Origin: Clostridia bacterium
Lineage (GTDB): Bacteria; Bacillota; Clostridia; UBA1381; UBA9506
NCBI GenBank assembly: GCA_017546245.1
Contig: JAFYXI010000022.1
Location: 1-64,000 of the forward strand
Length of the DNA: 64,000 bases
Direction of reading: 5' to 3'
A model generated the notes under the pieces. It had not been told where the DNA came from. It saw nothing but the letters and a program-made list of their open reading frames with translations, and ran no database searches. The position numbers were made by a program, and so were the translations under genes. This document shows, in pieces, positions 8,140 to 18,272 of the stretch; the first letter of the stretch is position 1, and every line of letters begins with the position of its first letter.

Positions 8140-10767
8140 ATGAAACGTATAGCAGTAGGAATATTAGCTCATGTTGATGCCGGTAAAACGACTTTATCTG
8201 AAGGTATTTTATTTTCTGCGGGAGAAATACGCAAGCTTGGCAGAGTTGATACCAAAGATACATTTTTAGATACTGACGAATTAGAACGCAAAAGAGGCAT
8301 TACAATTTTTTCTAAACAGGCTGTAATAAGCTTGGAAAATACGATAATAACTCTATTAGATACACCGGGCCACGTCGATTTTTCGGCAGAGACAGAACGA
8401 ACATTAAGTGTGCTTGATTACGCCATTTTAGTTATAAGCGGTACAGACGGCGTACAAAGTCACACTAAAACACTTTGGGATATGCTTAAAAAACATCAGA
8501 TACCGGTATTTATTTTTATAAATAAGCTTGACCTGGCAGGAAGTGATAAAAAAAGTGTTATTGATGAACTTAAAAATGAATTTAAAGAAAATTTTGTTGA
8601 TTTTTCTGATAATGAAGAAATTTTGTCCGAAAATCTTGCTGTTTGCGATGAAGAACTTATGGAAGAGTTTGAAAATGGCGTGCTTTCTGAAAGTTCAGTT
8701 GCAAATGCTATCGAAAAAAGAAATGTTTTTCCTTGTCTTTCAGGCTCTGCTCTTAAAATGGAGGGTGTAGAGTATTTTATTAAAGTCTTTGACAAGCTTA
8801 CCAAAGAAACAAGCGCAATGAACGAATTTGGCGCAAAAATATTTAAAATTGCTCAGGATGATAAAGGCAACCGTCTTACTTTTATGAAAATTACAGGCGG
8901 TAGTCTTAAAGTAAAAAGCCTGATTGAATCTGATGAAAATACCCGGGAAAAAATAAATGAAATAAGAATATATTCAGGCGATAAGTATACAACGCAAACC
9001 GAGGCATTCCCCGGCTGTGTTTGTGCAGTTACCGGACCTAAAAAAACGGCTGCAGGGCAAGGATTAGGCTTTGAAAAAAATGCATCAAAACTTGTATCAG
9101 AGCCGATTTTTGCCTATCGTGTAATTTTGCCAAAGGGTTTAGAGCCGTCTGTTGCGTTTGACAAACTCAAGGAGTTGGAGGAAGAAGAAACACAACTCAA
9201 AGTAACGTGGAATTCTCAGCTTAAAGAAATCCAGTTGCGCCTTATGGGCGAAATTCAGCTTGAAGTATTAAAACAGCTTATATTGAAACGTTTTGATATG
9301 GCGGTCGAGTTCGAAGAAGGGCGCATAGTCTACAAAGAAACTATAGAAAATACCGTCGAGGGTGTGGGTCATTTTGAACCATTAAGACATTATGCAGAGG
9401 TACATTTGGTTTTATCTCCTTTACCGCAAGGTTCGGGTATGCAATTTGAATCTGATTGCCCTGAAAATGTACTAGATAAAAACTGGCAAAGACTTATCTG
9501 GACACATCTTATGGAAAAACAACACATAGGCGTCCTTACAGGCTCACCAATAACCGATATAAAAATAACATTAAAATCGGGTGCAGCACATTTAAAGCAT
9601 ACTGAGGGAGGCGATTTCCGTCAGGCAACATACAGAGCAGTAAGACACGGTTTAAGATGTGCAAAATCTGTGCTTTTAGAGCCTTATTATGATTTTGTTA
9701 TTGATATTCCTGCCGAAAATGTCGGCAAGGCTATGACTGATTTAGACCTTTTAGGTGCAGAGTTTTCTGTCTATCACGCAGGAGGTGAAATGGCTAAAAT
9801 CAAGGGTAATGCACCTGCTGCGGCAATCAGGAACTATCATAGTCAAATTACCGCATACACACACGGCAAAGGCAGAATGGCCTGCAATTTAAGCGGATAC
9901 GGTAAGTGTAAAAATGCAGATTCTGTTATTGAATCAATAGGCTATGATGTTGATAGTGATATTGAAAATACCGCTGATTCTGTCTTTTGTTCTCATGGAG
10001 CTGGTTTTAATGTTAAATGGAGTGAAGTAACAGAATATATGCACTTAGATAGTGTATTAAAACCTAAAAAAACAGAGCCGGAGAGGGCAAATGCTGTTCG
10101 TTCAGTAAGTAATATTAATGCGTCTGATGATGAGCTTTTAAGAATATTTGAAAAAACGTATGGCAAAGTTGAAACAAAGCTTCCGACTTATGCTTTAAAG
10201 ACAAAAAAAGAAACAGATAATATGCATAAGCCACATAATAGCAGAAAAAAACACGATAAAGATTATCTTTTAATTGACGGATATAACATAATCTTTGCGT
10301 GGGAAAATCTTAAAGAAATTGCCAAAGACAGCTTAGAGGCGGCAAGAAATGCATTGATTGAAAGAATATCGGTTTATAAAATATTTAAAAAATGCGAAAT
10401 TATAATTGTATTTGACGCATATAAAGTAAAAGGGAATCGTGGAGAGGTAGAGCACGACAAAGGTATAACCATTGTCTACACCAAAGAATCACAGACTGCT
10501 GATGCTTATATTGAAAAAGCGGCAAAAGAGCTTACTAAAGATTATAATGTAACTGTTGCGACATCAGACGGTGTAGAACAACTAATAATTTTCAGCAGCG
10601 GAGCATACAGAATGCCCGCAAGCCATTTAGAAGATGAAGTTATAAATGTTGAAAAAAATATTAAAACCTTGATGGAACAAAATAATGCAGAAACTGATGC
10701 ATCAGGATTTTTAAAGATTTTAGAAGAAAAACTGGTCGAATGGAAAAGTAAAAACAGCGAAGATTAA
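8140..10767 (+). CDS. Tet(M)/EF-G-like ribosomal GTPase fused to a Rae1/YacP NYN nuclease
   Basis: An 875-residue two-part protein. Residues 1 to about 660 form a translational GTPase of the ribosomal-protection class: P-loop AHVDAGKT (10-17), RGITI (52-56), DTPGHVD (74-80) with His78, and NKLD (128-131), then EF-G-like domains II-V. A linker rich in charged residues leads to a NYN/YacP domain (about 708-855): DGYNII with Asp713, VFDAY with Asp759, TADAYIE with Asp788 and ATSDG with Asp810. These are the acidic positions expected of an active NYN RNase. B. subtilis Rae1 (YacP) cuts mRNA in the ribosomal A site. The reading frame is open throughout. rho follows after 20 bases. It is unlikely to be a dedicated tetracycline resistance gene. 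Confidence 0.88.
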   Translation: MKRIAVGILAHVDAGKTTLSEGILFSAGEIRKLGRVDTKDTFLDTDELERKRGITIFSKQAVISLENTIITLLDTPGHVDFSAETERTLSVLDYAILVISGTDGVQSHTKTLWDMLKKHQIPVFIFINKLDLAGSDKKSVIDELKNEFKENFVDFSDNEEILSENLAVCDEELMEEFENGVLSESSVANAIEKRNVFPCLSGSALKMEGVEYFIKVFDKLTKETSAMNEFGAKIFKIAQDDKGNRLTFMKITGGSLKVKSLIESDENTREKINEIRIYSGDKYTTQTEAFPGCVCAVTGPKKTAAGQGLGFEKNASKLVSEPIFAYRVILPKGLEPSVAFDKLKELEEEETQLKVTWNSQLKEIQLRLMGEIQLEVLKQLILKRFDMAVEFEEGRIVYKETIENTVEGVGHFEPLRHYAEVHLVLSPLPQGSGMQFESDCPENVLDKNWQRLIWTHLMEKQHIGVLTGSPITDIKITLKSGAAHLKHTEGGDFRQATYRAVRHGLRCAKSVLLEPYYDFVIDIPAENVGKAMTDLDLLGAEFSVYHAGGEMAKIKGNAPAAAIRNYHSQITAYTHGKGRMACNLSGYGKCKNADSVIESIGYDVDSDIENTADSVFCSHGAGFNVKWSEVTEYMHLDSVLKPKKTEPERANAVRSVSNINASDDELLRIFEKTYGKVETKLPTYALKTKKETDNMHKPHNSRKKHDKDYLLIDGYNIIFAWENLKEIAKDSLEAARNALIERISVYKIFKKCEIIIVFDAYKVKGNRGEVEHDKGITIVYTKESQTADAYIEKAAKELTKDYNVTVATSDGVEQLIIFSSGAYRMPASHLEDEVINVEKNIKTLMEQNNAETDASGFLKILEEKLVEWKSKNSED

Positions 10768-10787
10768 CATTTAAAAGAGGTGATTTT

Positions 10788-12143
10788 GTGGATTTAGCAT
10801 CCAAAAAGATTGACGAATTAAAAGAAATTGCAAAAAATATGGGTATAAAAGGAATTGCAAAGCTTAAAAAGAATGAACTGATTGAATGTATTAAAAATAA
10901 CAAAGAAGATATTTCAGAACAAATTACCGAAAAGGAAACGATGTCTGAAGAAATGCCGAAAACTGAGCATAAATCGGGTTTGATGCTGCAGGGTGACGAT
11001 AATTTAGTCGGCGGAGTTTTAGAGGTTATGGAAGATGGATTTGGTTTTTTGCGTGGCGAAAATTATCTTTCTACGCCTAAAGACGTTTATGTTTCTCCGA
11101 CACAGATTCGCAGATTTAATTTAAAAACCGGAGATAAAGTAACCGGTATAGGCAGAAAACCCAAAGAGGGCGAAAAATTTCCGGCACTTATTTTTGTTCA
11201 GCACGTTAACGATGATACGCCGGATAAAGCTATCCGCAGAAAACCGTTTGAATATTTAGTACCTATTTTTCCGGAAGAAAGGATACGTCTCGAAAACGGT
11301 TCATCTGATTTTGCAATGCGCTTGGTTGATCTTATTGCACCAATAGGCAAGGGTCAGAGAGGTTTGATTGTTGCGCCGCCAAAAGCAGGAAAAACCACAC
11401 TTTTAAAAAATATTGCAAACAGTATCGAAACCAATCATCCCGAAGTTGAGCTGATTGTATTATTAATTGATGAGCGACCTGAAGAAGTAACTGATATGAA
11501 ACGCTCAATAAAAGGCGATGTTGTTTATTCAACCTTTGACCAGTTGCCTGAGCATCACGCAAAGGTAGCAGAAATTGTATTAGAAAGAGCACAGCGTTTG
11601 GTGGAACAGAAAAAAGATGTAGTGGTGCTTTTAGATTCAATAACCCGTTTGGCAAGAGCTTATAACTTAACCGTTCCGTCATCGGGCAGAACCTTGTCCG
11701 GCGGACTTGACCCCGGAGCACTTCACAAGCCTAAAAAGTTTTTCGGAGCTGCCCGAAATATTGAAAATGGAGGAAGTCTTACCATACTTGCTACCGCACT
11801 TGTTGAAACAGGCAGCCGCATGGATGATGTTATTTTTGAGGAGTTTAAGGGAACGGGTAATATGGAGTTGCACTTAGACCGCAAGTTGTCTGAAAAAAGA
11901 ATTTTTCCTGCTATTGATATTGCAAAATCAGGAACGAGAAAAGAAGAACTTCTGCAAACTCAAAAAGAACTCGAGGCTATTTGGAGTATAAGGAGAGATT
12001 TGTCTAATCAAAATGCACAGGATGTTGCCGAACAACTTATTTCTAACCTAATAAGAACTAAGACAAATGAAGAGTTTATAGTGCATATTTTAAATGGATT
12101 TGAAAGAAATAAATCCTCATCAAGAATGAATAGTAAATATTAA
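10788..12143 (+). CDS. rho: Transcription termination factor Rho
   Basis: A 451-residue hexameric RNA-dependent helicase-ATPase that ends transcription. The N-terminal SAP-like Rho_N helix pair (about 1-40) comes first, then a cold-shock RNA-binding domain ([14 protein letters not shown], about 75-150), then the motor with Walker [10 protein letters not shown] and the [15 protein letters not shown] Walker B/Q-loop region. The start codon is GTG, supported by AGAGGTGA seven bases upstream. It is 20 bases after the GTPase-nuclease gene, so the two are probably co-transcribed. A bidirectional hairpin terminator follows. Confidence 0.97.
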   Translation: MDLASKKIDELKEIAKNMGIKGIAKLKKNELIECIKNNKEDISEQITEKETMSEEMPKTEHKSGLMLQGDDNLVGGVLEVMEDGFGFLRGENYLSTPKDVYVSPTQIRRFNLKTGDKVTGIGRKPKEGEKFPALIFVQHVNDDTPDKAIRRKPFEYLVPIFPEERIRLENGSSDFAMRLVDLIAPIGKGQRGLIVAPPKAGKTTLLKNIANSIETNHPEVELIVLLIDERPEEVTDMKRSIKGDVVYSTFDQLPEHHAKVAEIVLERAQRLVEQKKDVVVLLDSITRLARAYNLTVPSSGRTLSGGLDPGALHKPKKFFGAARNIENGGSLTILATALVETGSRMDDVIFEEFKGTGNMELHLDRKLSEKRIFPAIDIAKSGTRKEELLQTQKELEAIWSIRRDLSNQNAQDVAEQLISNLIRTKTNEEFIVHILNGFERNKSSSRMNSKY

Positions 12144-12145
12144 TT

Positions 12146-12178
12146 AAAAGCACAGATTACATTGTAATCTGTGCTTTT
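12146..12178. terminator. Bidirectional terminator between rho and the metal exporter gene
   Basis: A perfect 15-bp stem, 12146-12160 with 12164-12178, loop ATT. The outer AAAA/TTTT arms give a U tract on either strand, serving the convergent genes. Confidence 0.9.
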
Positions 12179-12180
12179 AA

Positions 12181-13047
12181 TTATATACCTAAGGTTTGAA
12201 GAATTAAGCCTGTAATAATTCCGGTTAAAGCAACGATTAAAACTATATATACATTTTCTTTTGTATGTTTATTTACTTTAAATAAAACTAAAATTCCGAC
12301 ACCTGCACCGGCACATAATCCGCTGACCGCAGAACCAAAGCTTATGGCTCCGTTTATTAAAAGCTCGGTTAACAAGACGGAAGAAGCACAGTTAGGAATA
12401 AGACCGATAATTGCAGCAATTACGGGCTGCAATACCGAGCCGGAAAGCAAGAGAGAAGCTAAACGTTCGTGACCGATTAACTCGATTGCAATGTTTAAAA
12501 TAAACGATATTAAAAATATAAAAACATATATGCTGATTGTATGGCTAAAAGCACCATATAAAATGCCGTGTTTTTCGCAGTTGCAATCTGTGCATATATC
12601 TTCATGGATTTGTTCGGACAGAGGAGTTTTGTTATGATTTAGCTGTCGTGATAAAAATAAATCGGTTAAAAACCCTGCGATGACTGCGACTAAAATTTTT
12701 ATAACAATAAGTTTTAAAACCATACCTGCACTGTCAGGATTGCTTAAAAGTACAGGAATTGCCTCGTCAGACGTGGATACAAATACAGCGACTAAAGTTC
12801 CTGCCGTTATAATTCTGCCTGCATAAAAATTGGATGCTAAAACCGAAAATCCGCATTGAGGAATACAGCCTAAAAACGAGCCGGCCGCAAAACCAAATTT
12901 ACCTGTATGGGCAAGAATTTTTTCGATGCTATGCGATTTTCTGTATTCTATATATTCAATTAAAAAGTATGCTAAAAACAAAAAGGGCAACATTTTAAAC
13001 GAATCATAAACAGTATGCTTGAATACATGTAAAAGAATATCCGACAT
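12181..13047 (-). CDS. Putative 10-TM metal exporter (ArsP_2 / putative manganese transporter family)
   Basis: A 288-residue polytopic membrane protein with two homologous halves. Each half has a helix break with a conserved motif: IPQCGFS (about residue 61) and IPNCASS (about 221). This is the pattern of the family annotated as putative manganese transporter or ArsP_2 exporter. The cytoplasmic loop between the halves contains CTDCNCEKHG, a likely metal-binding cluster. AAAGGTAG sets the start. It lies 35 bases after rdgB on the same strand and shares the convergent terminator with rho. No metal riboswitch or regulator is visible nearby, so the substrate is open. Confidence 0.75.
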   Translation of the reverse strand: MSDILLHVFKHTVYDSFKMLPFLFLAYFLIEYIEYRKSHSIEKILAHTGKFGFAAGSFLGCIPQCGFSVLASNFYAGRIITAGTLVAVFVSTSDEAIPVLLSNPDSAGMVLKLIVIKILVAVIAGFLTDLFLSRQLNHNKTPLSEQIHEDICTDCNCEKHGILYGAFSHTISIYVFIFLISFILNIAIELIGHERLASLLLSGSVLQPVIAAIIGLIPNCASSVLLTELLINGAISFGSAVSGLCAGAGVGILVLFKVNKHTKENVYIVLIVALTGIITGLILQTLGI

Positions 13048-13082
13048 TTAAAACTACCTTTCTTTAGTTTAAAGTAAAAATA

Positions 13083-13685
13083 TTAAAGTACCTTATTTAA
13101 AATTTCGCGCATTTTTTCTAAGGCAATGCCTCGGTGGCTTATGGTATTTTTTTCATCAATTGTCATTTCGGCAAAAGTTTTTTTGTAAAACTCATTGTAA
13201 AAAACAGGGTCATAACCAAAACCGTTATCGCCTTGAGGCTTGGTTAAAATTATGCCTTCACTTTCTCCGCGCGTATCGTAAACCATTCCATCCGGCATAA
13301 CCAAGCACATTACGCACACAAAACGCGCTGTACGCTTTTCATACGGCACAGATTCTAATGCGCAAAGCAGCTTTTGAGTGTTGCTTTCATCTGTTGCGTT
13401 TTCGCCTGAATAGCGTGCTGAATAAACACCCGGCTCTCCGCCTAAAGCATCCACCTCAAGTCCTGAATCGTCAGCTAAAACAGGAACAGACATTTTTTCG
13501 GCTAAAACAGAAGCTTTTTTTAATGCGTTTGCATAAAAAGTATCTCCGTCTTCTTCTATTTCTATAGAGAAGGGAAGGTCAAAAAGTCCTAAAACTTCTA
13601 CGTTGCTTAAAATTTCACGGATTTCTTTAAGTTTTCCTTTATTTCCGGTTGCTACTAATAGTTTTTTTGAACATGCAGTATCCAT
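13083..13685 (-). CDS. rdgB: Non-canonical purine NTP pyrophosphatase (RdgB/HAM1)
   Basis: A 200-residue house-cleaning enzyme that hydrolyses ITP, dITP and XTP to monophosphates and pyrophosphate, keeping deaminated purines out of nucleic acids. Family motifs are VATGNKGKLKEI near the N-terminus, ADDSGLEVDALGG, GVYSARYSG, GFGYDPVF and the C-terminal SHRG. AAGGAG seven bases before ATG 13685 decides the start. It is divergent from the histidine phosphatase/purL operon and precedes the metal exporter gene on the same strand. Confidence 0.95.
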   Translation of the reverse strand: MDTACSKKLLVATGNKGKLKEIREILSNVEVLGLFDLPFSIEIEEDGDTFYANALKKASVLAEKMSVPVLADDSGLEVDALGGEPGVYSARYSGENATDESNTQKLLCALESVPYEKRTARFVCVMCLVMPDGMVYDTRGESEGIILTKPQGDNGFGYDPVFYNEFYKKTFAEMTIDEKNTISHRGIALEKMREILNKVL

Positions 13686-13828
13686 TTGTCGCTCCTTGTG
13701 ATGTATTTTATTTTATAATTTTTGGCATAAATTTGCTTCTTTTAAAAATATTATACTTTAAATATTGACTGTTATCAAGAAAAATAAACAATTTGCAAAT
13801 TTTTATTTGTTTTAAGAGTAAAATTTGA

Positions 13829-13857
13829 TTGCAAAAATTGTCAATATGTGATATGAT
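13829..13857 (+). promoter_or_regulatory. Sigma-A promoter of the phosphatase-purL operon
   Basis: TTGCAA (13829-13834), 17-base spacer, TATGAT (13852-13857), followed by an AGGAGGGG ribosome site and the ATG at 13887. Confidence 0.65.
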
Positions 13858-13886
13858 TATACACATATGATATAGGAGGGGATAGT

Positions 13887-14483
13887 ATGCTCGAATTGAT
13901 TTTTGTTCGACATGGCGAAACTGCGAGTCAGATTACAAATAAATATATCGGAGTTACGGATATTCCTTTAAGTGAACGTGGGAAGAGACAAGCATTGTCA
14001 CTTGCACGCACCTTTGCACGCGAAAAATTGGATGCAATATACACAAGTCCTTTAACAAGAGCTAAAGAAACAGCTGACCCAATTGCTAAAATGCTGTATT
14101 TAGAGTCGCAGGTTGTAAGCGACCTGTGTGACCGCAATTATGGTATATGGGAAGGGCTTACAATGGATGAAATTCAGGAAAAATATCCAAATGAGCACGA
14201 CTTATGGTATAAAACATGGCCTGAATACGAAGTACCGCAAGGAGAGAGCGAACGTCAGGTTTATGAACGCAATGGCGTTGCTTTAAAGAAAATTCTTGAA
14301 AATCACGATAAAGGTAAAATTTTAGTTGTGTCTCATCAAGTTTGCATAAGAAATATGCTCTCGATGCTTTTTGAAATGAACATCGACAGCGGATGGCATT
14401 TTCAGATAAACCACGCAGGAATATGCCGCTTGAAAATTGATGAATACGGCTATGCAACTATGACATCGTTTAACGAAATATAA
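13887..14483 (+). CDS. Histidine phosphatase family protein
   Basis: A 198-residue member of the phosphoglycerate-mutase-like superfamily. The phosphate-accepting histidine is in VRHGET (residues 7-12), followed by PLSERG and the YTSPLTRAKETA helix. The second catalytic histidine is in VVSHQ (about 149-153). The GIWEGL segment resembles GpmB, PhoE and CobC enzymes, so the substrate may be a sugar phosphate or alpha-ribazole phosphate; no cobalamin genes are near. It is the first gene of a run leading into purL 44 bases later. Confidence 0.85.
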   Translation: MLELIFVRHGETASQITNKYIGVTDIPLSERGKRQALSLARTFAREKLDAIYTSPLTRAKETADPIAKMLYLESQVVSDLCDRNYGIWEGLTMDEIQEKYPNEHDLWYKTWPEYEVPQGESERQVYERNGVALKKILENHDKGKILVVSHQVCIRNMLSMLFEMNIDSGWHFQINHAGICRLKIDEYGYATMTSFNEI

Positions 14484-14527
14484 AATCCCCTGTAAAATAA
14501 ATTATTAGTATCTTTTGGAGGTCGCAA

Positions 14528-17500
14528 ATGGCAAACGTAAGAAGAATTTTTGTTGAAAAAAAGAAAGGCTTTGATGTTGAGGCAACTCATTTGTTAAAGG
14601 ATTTAAAAGAAAATCTGTCAATTGGCGGATTAAAAGAAGTACGCCTGGTTCATCGTTATGACGTAGAGGGAATAACTGATGAAGAATATGCTGCTGCAAG
14701 AAATTTAATTTTCAGCGAGCCACCGGTAGATTATGCATACGATGAAGAATATCCGCTTCCTGCAGGCGCGAAAGTTTTTGCAAGTGAGCTTTTACCGGGG
14801 CAGTATGACCAACGTGCAGATTCTGCTGCTGAGTGTATTCAGTTGCTTACAAAAAAAGAACGTCCGAATGTTCGCGTTGCAAAGCTTACTGTACTTGTTG
14901 GCGATGTATCAGATGCCGAAGTTGAAAAAATTAAAAAGTATTTAATAAATCCTGTAGAATCATGGGAAACAACTCTTGAAAAGTTTGATACATTAGAGAT
15001 GGAAGCTAAGATTCCTGACGATGTGGCAATTATTTCCGGCTTTATTTCGTTATCGGAAGACGGATTGAAAGAAATGCTTGCAAACTATGGTTTTGCAATG
15101 GATTTAGACGATATTAAATTCTGTCAGGACTACTTTGCAAACACCGAAAAACGTGACCCTACAATTACAGAAATGCGAATGATTGACACATACTGGTCTG
15201 ACCATTGCCGTCACACAACTTTTTCAACAAAAATTAATGATATATCTTTTGAAGACGGAAAATACACAAAGCCGGTAGAAGAGGCTTTTAAAAAGTATAA
15301 AAAAGCAAGAGAAACCTTGTATGTTAACAAGAAAAAAGACCTCTGTTTAATGGATATTGCTACAATTGCGGCAAAAGAGCTTAAAGCAGGCGGATATTTA
15401 ACAGCACTTGACGAATCGGAAGAAATTAATGCTTGCTCGATTTGTGTTGATGTTGATATTGACGGAAAAACAGAAGAATGGTTAGTTATGTTTAAAAATG
15501 AAACCCATAACCATCCTACCGAAATTGAACCGTTTGGTGGTGCTGCCACTTGTCTTGGCGGTGCTATTCGTGACCCGTTATCAGGCCGTTCTTATGTGTA
15601 TCAGGCTATGCGTGTTACCGGTTCAGGTGACCCTAGAAAAACCTTGGCTGAAACAACTCCCGGAAAGCTTATGCAGCGTAAGATTTCTACCGGTGCTGCT
15701 GCAGGATACAGCTCATACGGAAATCAGATTGGTCTTGCAACCGGTCAGGTTACTGAAATTTTTGATGAGGGTTATATTGCAAAAAGAATGGAAATCGGTG
15801 CAGTTATTGCAGCCGCTCCTAAAAAGAACGTTATCCGCAAACGTCCTGAAGCCGGCGATGTTATAATTCTTCTTGGCGGAAGAACCGGTCGTGACGGTTG
15901 CGGCGGTGCAACAGGTTCATCAAAAGCGCATACCGAAAAATCATTGGAAAGCTGTGGTGCAGAGGTTCAAAAGGGTAATGCTCCTGTTGAAAGAAAGCTC
16001 CAGAGATTATTCCGTGACGGTGACGTTACAAGACTTATCAAACGTTGTAACGACTTCGGTGCAGGCGGTGTTTCAGTTGCAATCGGCGAGCTTGCAGATG
16101 GTCTTATAATTGACCTTGACAAAGTACCTAAAAAATACGACGGCTTAGACGGCACAGAGCTTGCTATTTCTGAATCGCAGGAACGTATGGCGGTTGTTGT
16201 TGCTAAAGCTGATATGGATAAATTTATCGAATATGCACACAGAGAAAATCTTGAGGCAACAAAGGTTGCGGATGTAACTGACTTAAACCGTCTTACAATG
16301 TACTGGAGAGGTAACGTAATTTGTGATATTTCGCGTGATTTCTTAAATACAAACGGTGCAGTTAAAAATGCGGATGCTAAAGTTGCAGCTCCGGCTGAAG
16401 AATCGTATTTTGATAAAAAAGCATCAGCCGATGATATTAAAACCGAATGGTTTAATTTGATGTCTGACTTAAATGTTGCAAGCCAGAAGGGTCTTTGCGA
16501 ACGTTTTGACTCAAGCATAGGTGCAGGAACAATTTTAATGCCTTTTGGCGGAAAATATCAGCTCACACCAAACATCAGTATGGCTGCAAAAATTCCTGCA
16601 CTTTCAGGCGAAACAAATACAGGTACGTTAATGGCATACGGCTACGATCCGAAACTTTCTTCATGGAGTCCGTTTCACGGTGCAGTTTATGCGGTTGTTG
16701 AATCGGTTTCTAAAATCGTAGCAACTGGCGGTAACTACAAAAATATTTATCTTACTTTCCAGGAATACTTTGAAAAACTTGGTGCAGATTCTACTCGTTG
16801 GGGCAAGCCTTTTGCAGCTTTGCTCGGCGGATATTGGGCACAGTCAAGCTTAAAGCTTGCAGCAATCGGCGGTAAGGATTCGATGTCCGGCTCGTTTAAC
16901 GATATGGACGTTCCACCGACTCTGGTTTCGTTTGCAGTTGACCCTGTAAAAGCTGACAAAGTAATTTCCGGTGAGTTAAAGAATACTGACAGCGATTTAT
17001 ATATGCTTAAAGTTGAGCGTACAGATGACGATATGCCCGACTTTGATGCACTTACTAAAATGTACGAAATGGTTTATAATATGGCAGAAGAGGGTAAAAT
17101 ACTTTCTGCATATACTGTTCGTGCAGGTGGCTTGGCAGAAGCAATCAGCAAAATGGCATTCGGTAACAAAATAGGTGTCAGCCTTAACGATGCTGCTAAA
17201 GAATATCTGTTTGCTCCCGAAATTGGCTCGATTGTAATCGAAGTTTCAAAAGATTGTGCAGTAGACGGAATTAAAATCGGTGAAACTACAAAAGCTTCTG
17301 CAATTGTTTGCGGTGATACAAAACTCGATATTGACGAACTTATCGCAGCTTGGCAGAAACCGCTCTCGGGTGTATATCCTATCAGCGCTGAAGAGCCGAA
17401 AGAGGCTGTTCCTACATTCAGCTTTGTAAATGAGCATCCGATAGTTGCAGGCGAAACCTTTGCAAAACCGCGTATATTTATTCCGGTATTCCCCGGTACG

Positions 17501-18265
17501 AACTGCGAATACGATTCAGCTCGTGCCTTTACACGCGCAGGCGGTGTTTGCGAAACATTTGTAATCAAAAACTTAGTGCCGAGCGATATTGAAGAATCGG
17601 CGGCAGAAATGGTTAAACAGATTAAAAACAGCCAGATTATTATGATTCCGGGTGGATTCTCTGCAGGTGATGAGCCTGAGGGTTCGGGTAAATTTATTGC
17701 AACAGTATTCCGTCATCCTGATGTTAAGGATGCGGTTATGGAGCTGTTAAATCACAGAGACGGCTTAATGCTGGGTATCTGTAACGGATTCCAGGCGTTA
17801 GTTAAGCTCGGTTTAGTACCGTACGGCGAAATTTGTCCGATAAGTGAAGATTCACCGACGCTTACATTTAACACTATCGGCCGCCATGTATCTCAGATGG
17901 TATATACAAGAGTTTGTTCAACACTTTCTCCTTGGTTCTCAGGTGTTAAGGTTGGCGACATTCATACAGTACCTGTATCACACGGTGAAGGTAGATTCGT
18001 AGCAAATGCCCAGTGGGTTAAAAAGCTTGCCGAAAACGGTCAGATTGCAACTCAGTACGTTGACCTTGACGGCAATCCGACATATGAAACTGCATTTAAT
18101 CCGAATGGTTCTGTTTGTGCTATCGAGGGTATTACAAGTCCGTGCGGAAGAATCTTAGGTAAAATGGCACATTCTGAGCGCAGAGGCAACAGCGTAGCAC
18201 AGAACGTATTCGGAAATCAGGATCAGAAAATATTTGAATCCGGTGTACGTTACTTTAAGGATTGA
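14528..18265 (+). CDS. purL: Phosphoribosylformylglycinamidine synthase, single-chain PurL
   Basis: A 1245-residue enzyme that converts FGAR, glutamine and ATP to FGAM in de novo purine synthesis. It is the long single-chain type in which synthetase and glutaminase are fused, unlike the PurS/Q/L set of Bacillus. The linker and ATP-grasp-like modules show DTYWSDHCRHTTF, MFKNETHNHPT, DFGAGGVSVA and GGKDSMSG. The C-terminal class I glutaminase has its nucleophile at Cys1085 in LGICNGFQAL and the histidine motif PVSHGEGRF. TGGAGG before ATG 14528 sets the start. Purine nucleoside phosphorylase begins seven bases after the stop. Confidence 0.96.
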   Translation: MANVRRIFVEKKKGFDVEATHLLKDLKENLSIGGLKEVRLVHRYDVEGITDEEYAAARNLIFSEPPVDYAYDEEYPLPAGAKVFASELLPGQYDQRADSAAECIQLLTKKERPNVRVAKLTVLVGDVSDAEVEKIKKYLINPVESWETTLEKFDTLEMEAKIPDDVAIISGFISLSEDGLKEMLANYGFAMDLDDIKFCQDYFANTEKRDPTITEMRMIDTYWSDHCRHTTFSTKINDISFEDGKYTKPVEEAFKKYKKARETLYVNKKKDLCLMDIATIAAKELKAGGYLTALDESEEINACSICVDVDIDGKTEEWLVMFKNETHNHPTEIEPFGGAATCLGGAIRDPLSGRSYVYQAMRVTGSGDPRKTLAETTPGKLMQRKISTGAAAGYSSYGNQIGLATGQVTEIFDEGYIAKRMEIGAVIAAAPKKNVIRKRPEAGDVIILLGGRTGRDGCGGATGSSKAHTEKSLESCGAEVQKGNAPVERKLQRLFRDGDVTRLIKRCNDFGAGGVSVAIGELADGLIIDLDKVPKKYDGLDGTELAISESQERMAVVVAKADMDKFIEYAHRENLEATKVADVTDLNRLTMYWRGNVICDISRDFLNTNGAVKNADAKVAAPAEESYFDKKASADDIKTEWFNLMSDLNVASQKGLCERFDSSIGAGTILMPFGGKYQLTPNISMAAKIPALSGETNTGTLMAYGYDPKLSSWSPFHGAVYAVVESVSKIVATGGNYKNIYLTFQEYFEKLGADSTRWGKPFAALLGGYWAQSSLKLAAIGGKDSMSGSFNDMDVPPTLVSFAVDPVKADKVISGELKNTDSDLYMLKVERTDDDMPDFDALTKMYEMVYNMAEEGKILSAYTVRAGGLAEAISKMAFGNKIGVSLNDAAKEYLFAPEIGSIVIEVSKDCAVDGIKIGETTKASAIVCGDTKLDIDELIAAWQKPLSGVYPISAEEPKEAVPTFSFVNEHPIVAGETFAKPRIFIPVFPGTNCEYDSARAFTRAGGVCETFVIKNLVPSDIEESAAEMVKQIKNSQIIMIPGGFSAGDEPEGSGKFIATVFRHPDVKDAVMELLNHRDGLMLGICNGFQALVKLGLVPYGEICPISEDSPTLTFNTIGRHVSQMVYTRVCSTLSPWFSGVKVGDIHTVPVSHGEGRFVANAQWVKKLAENGQIATQYVDLDGNPTYETAFNPNGSVCAIEGITSPCGRILGKMAHSERRGNSVAQNVFGNQDQKIFESGVRYFKD

Positions 18266-18272
18266 TTTTTAT

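Noticed and set aside
8140-10767. Calling this gene a tetracycline resistance determinant
   Set aside because: It resembles Tet(M)-class proteins but sits in a housekeeping context next to rho, and its C-terminus continues into a nuclease domain in place of the Tet(M) ending. Resistance cannot be read from sequence.
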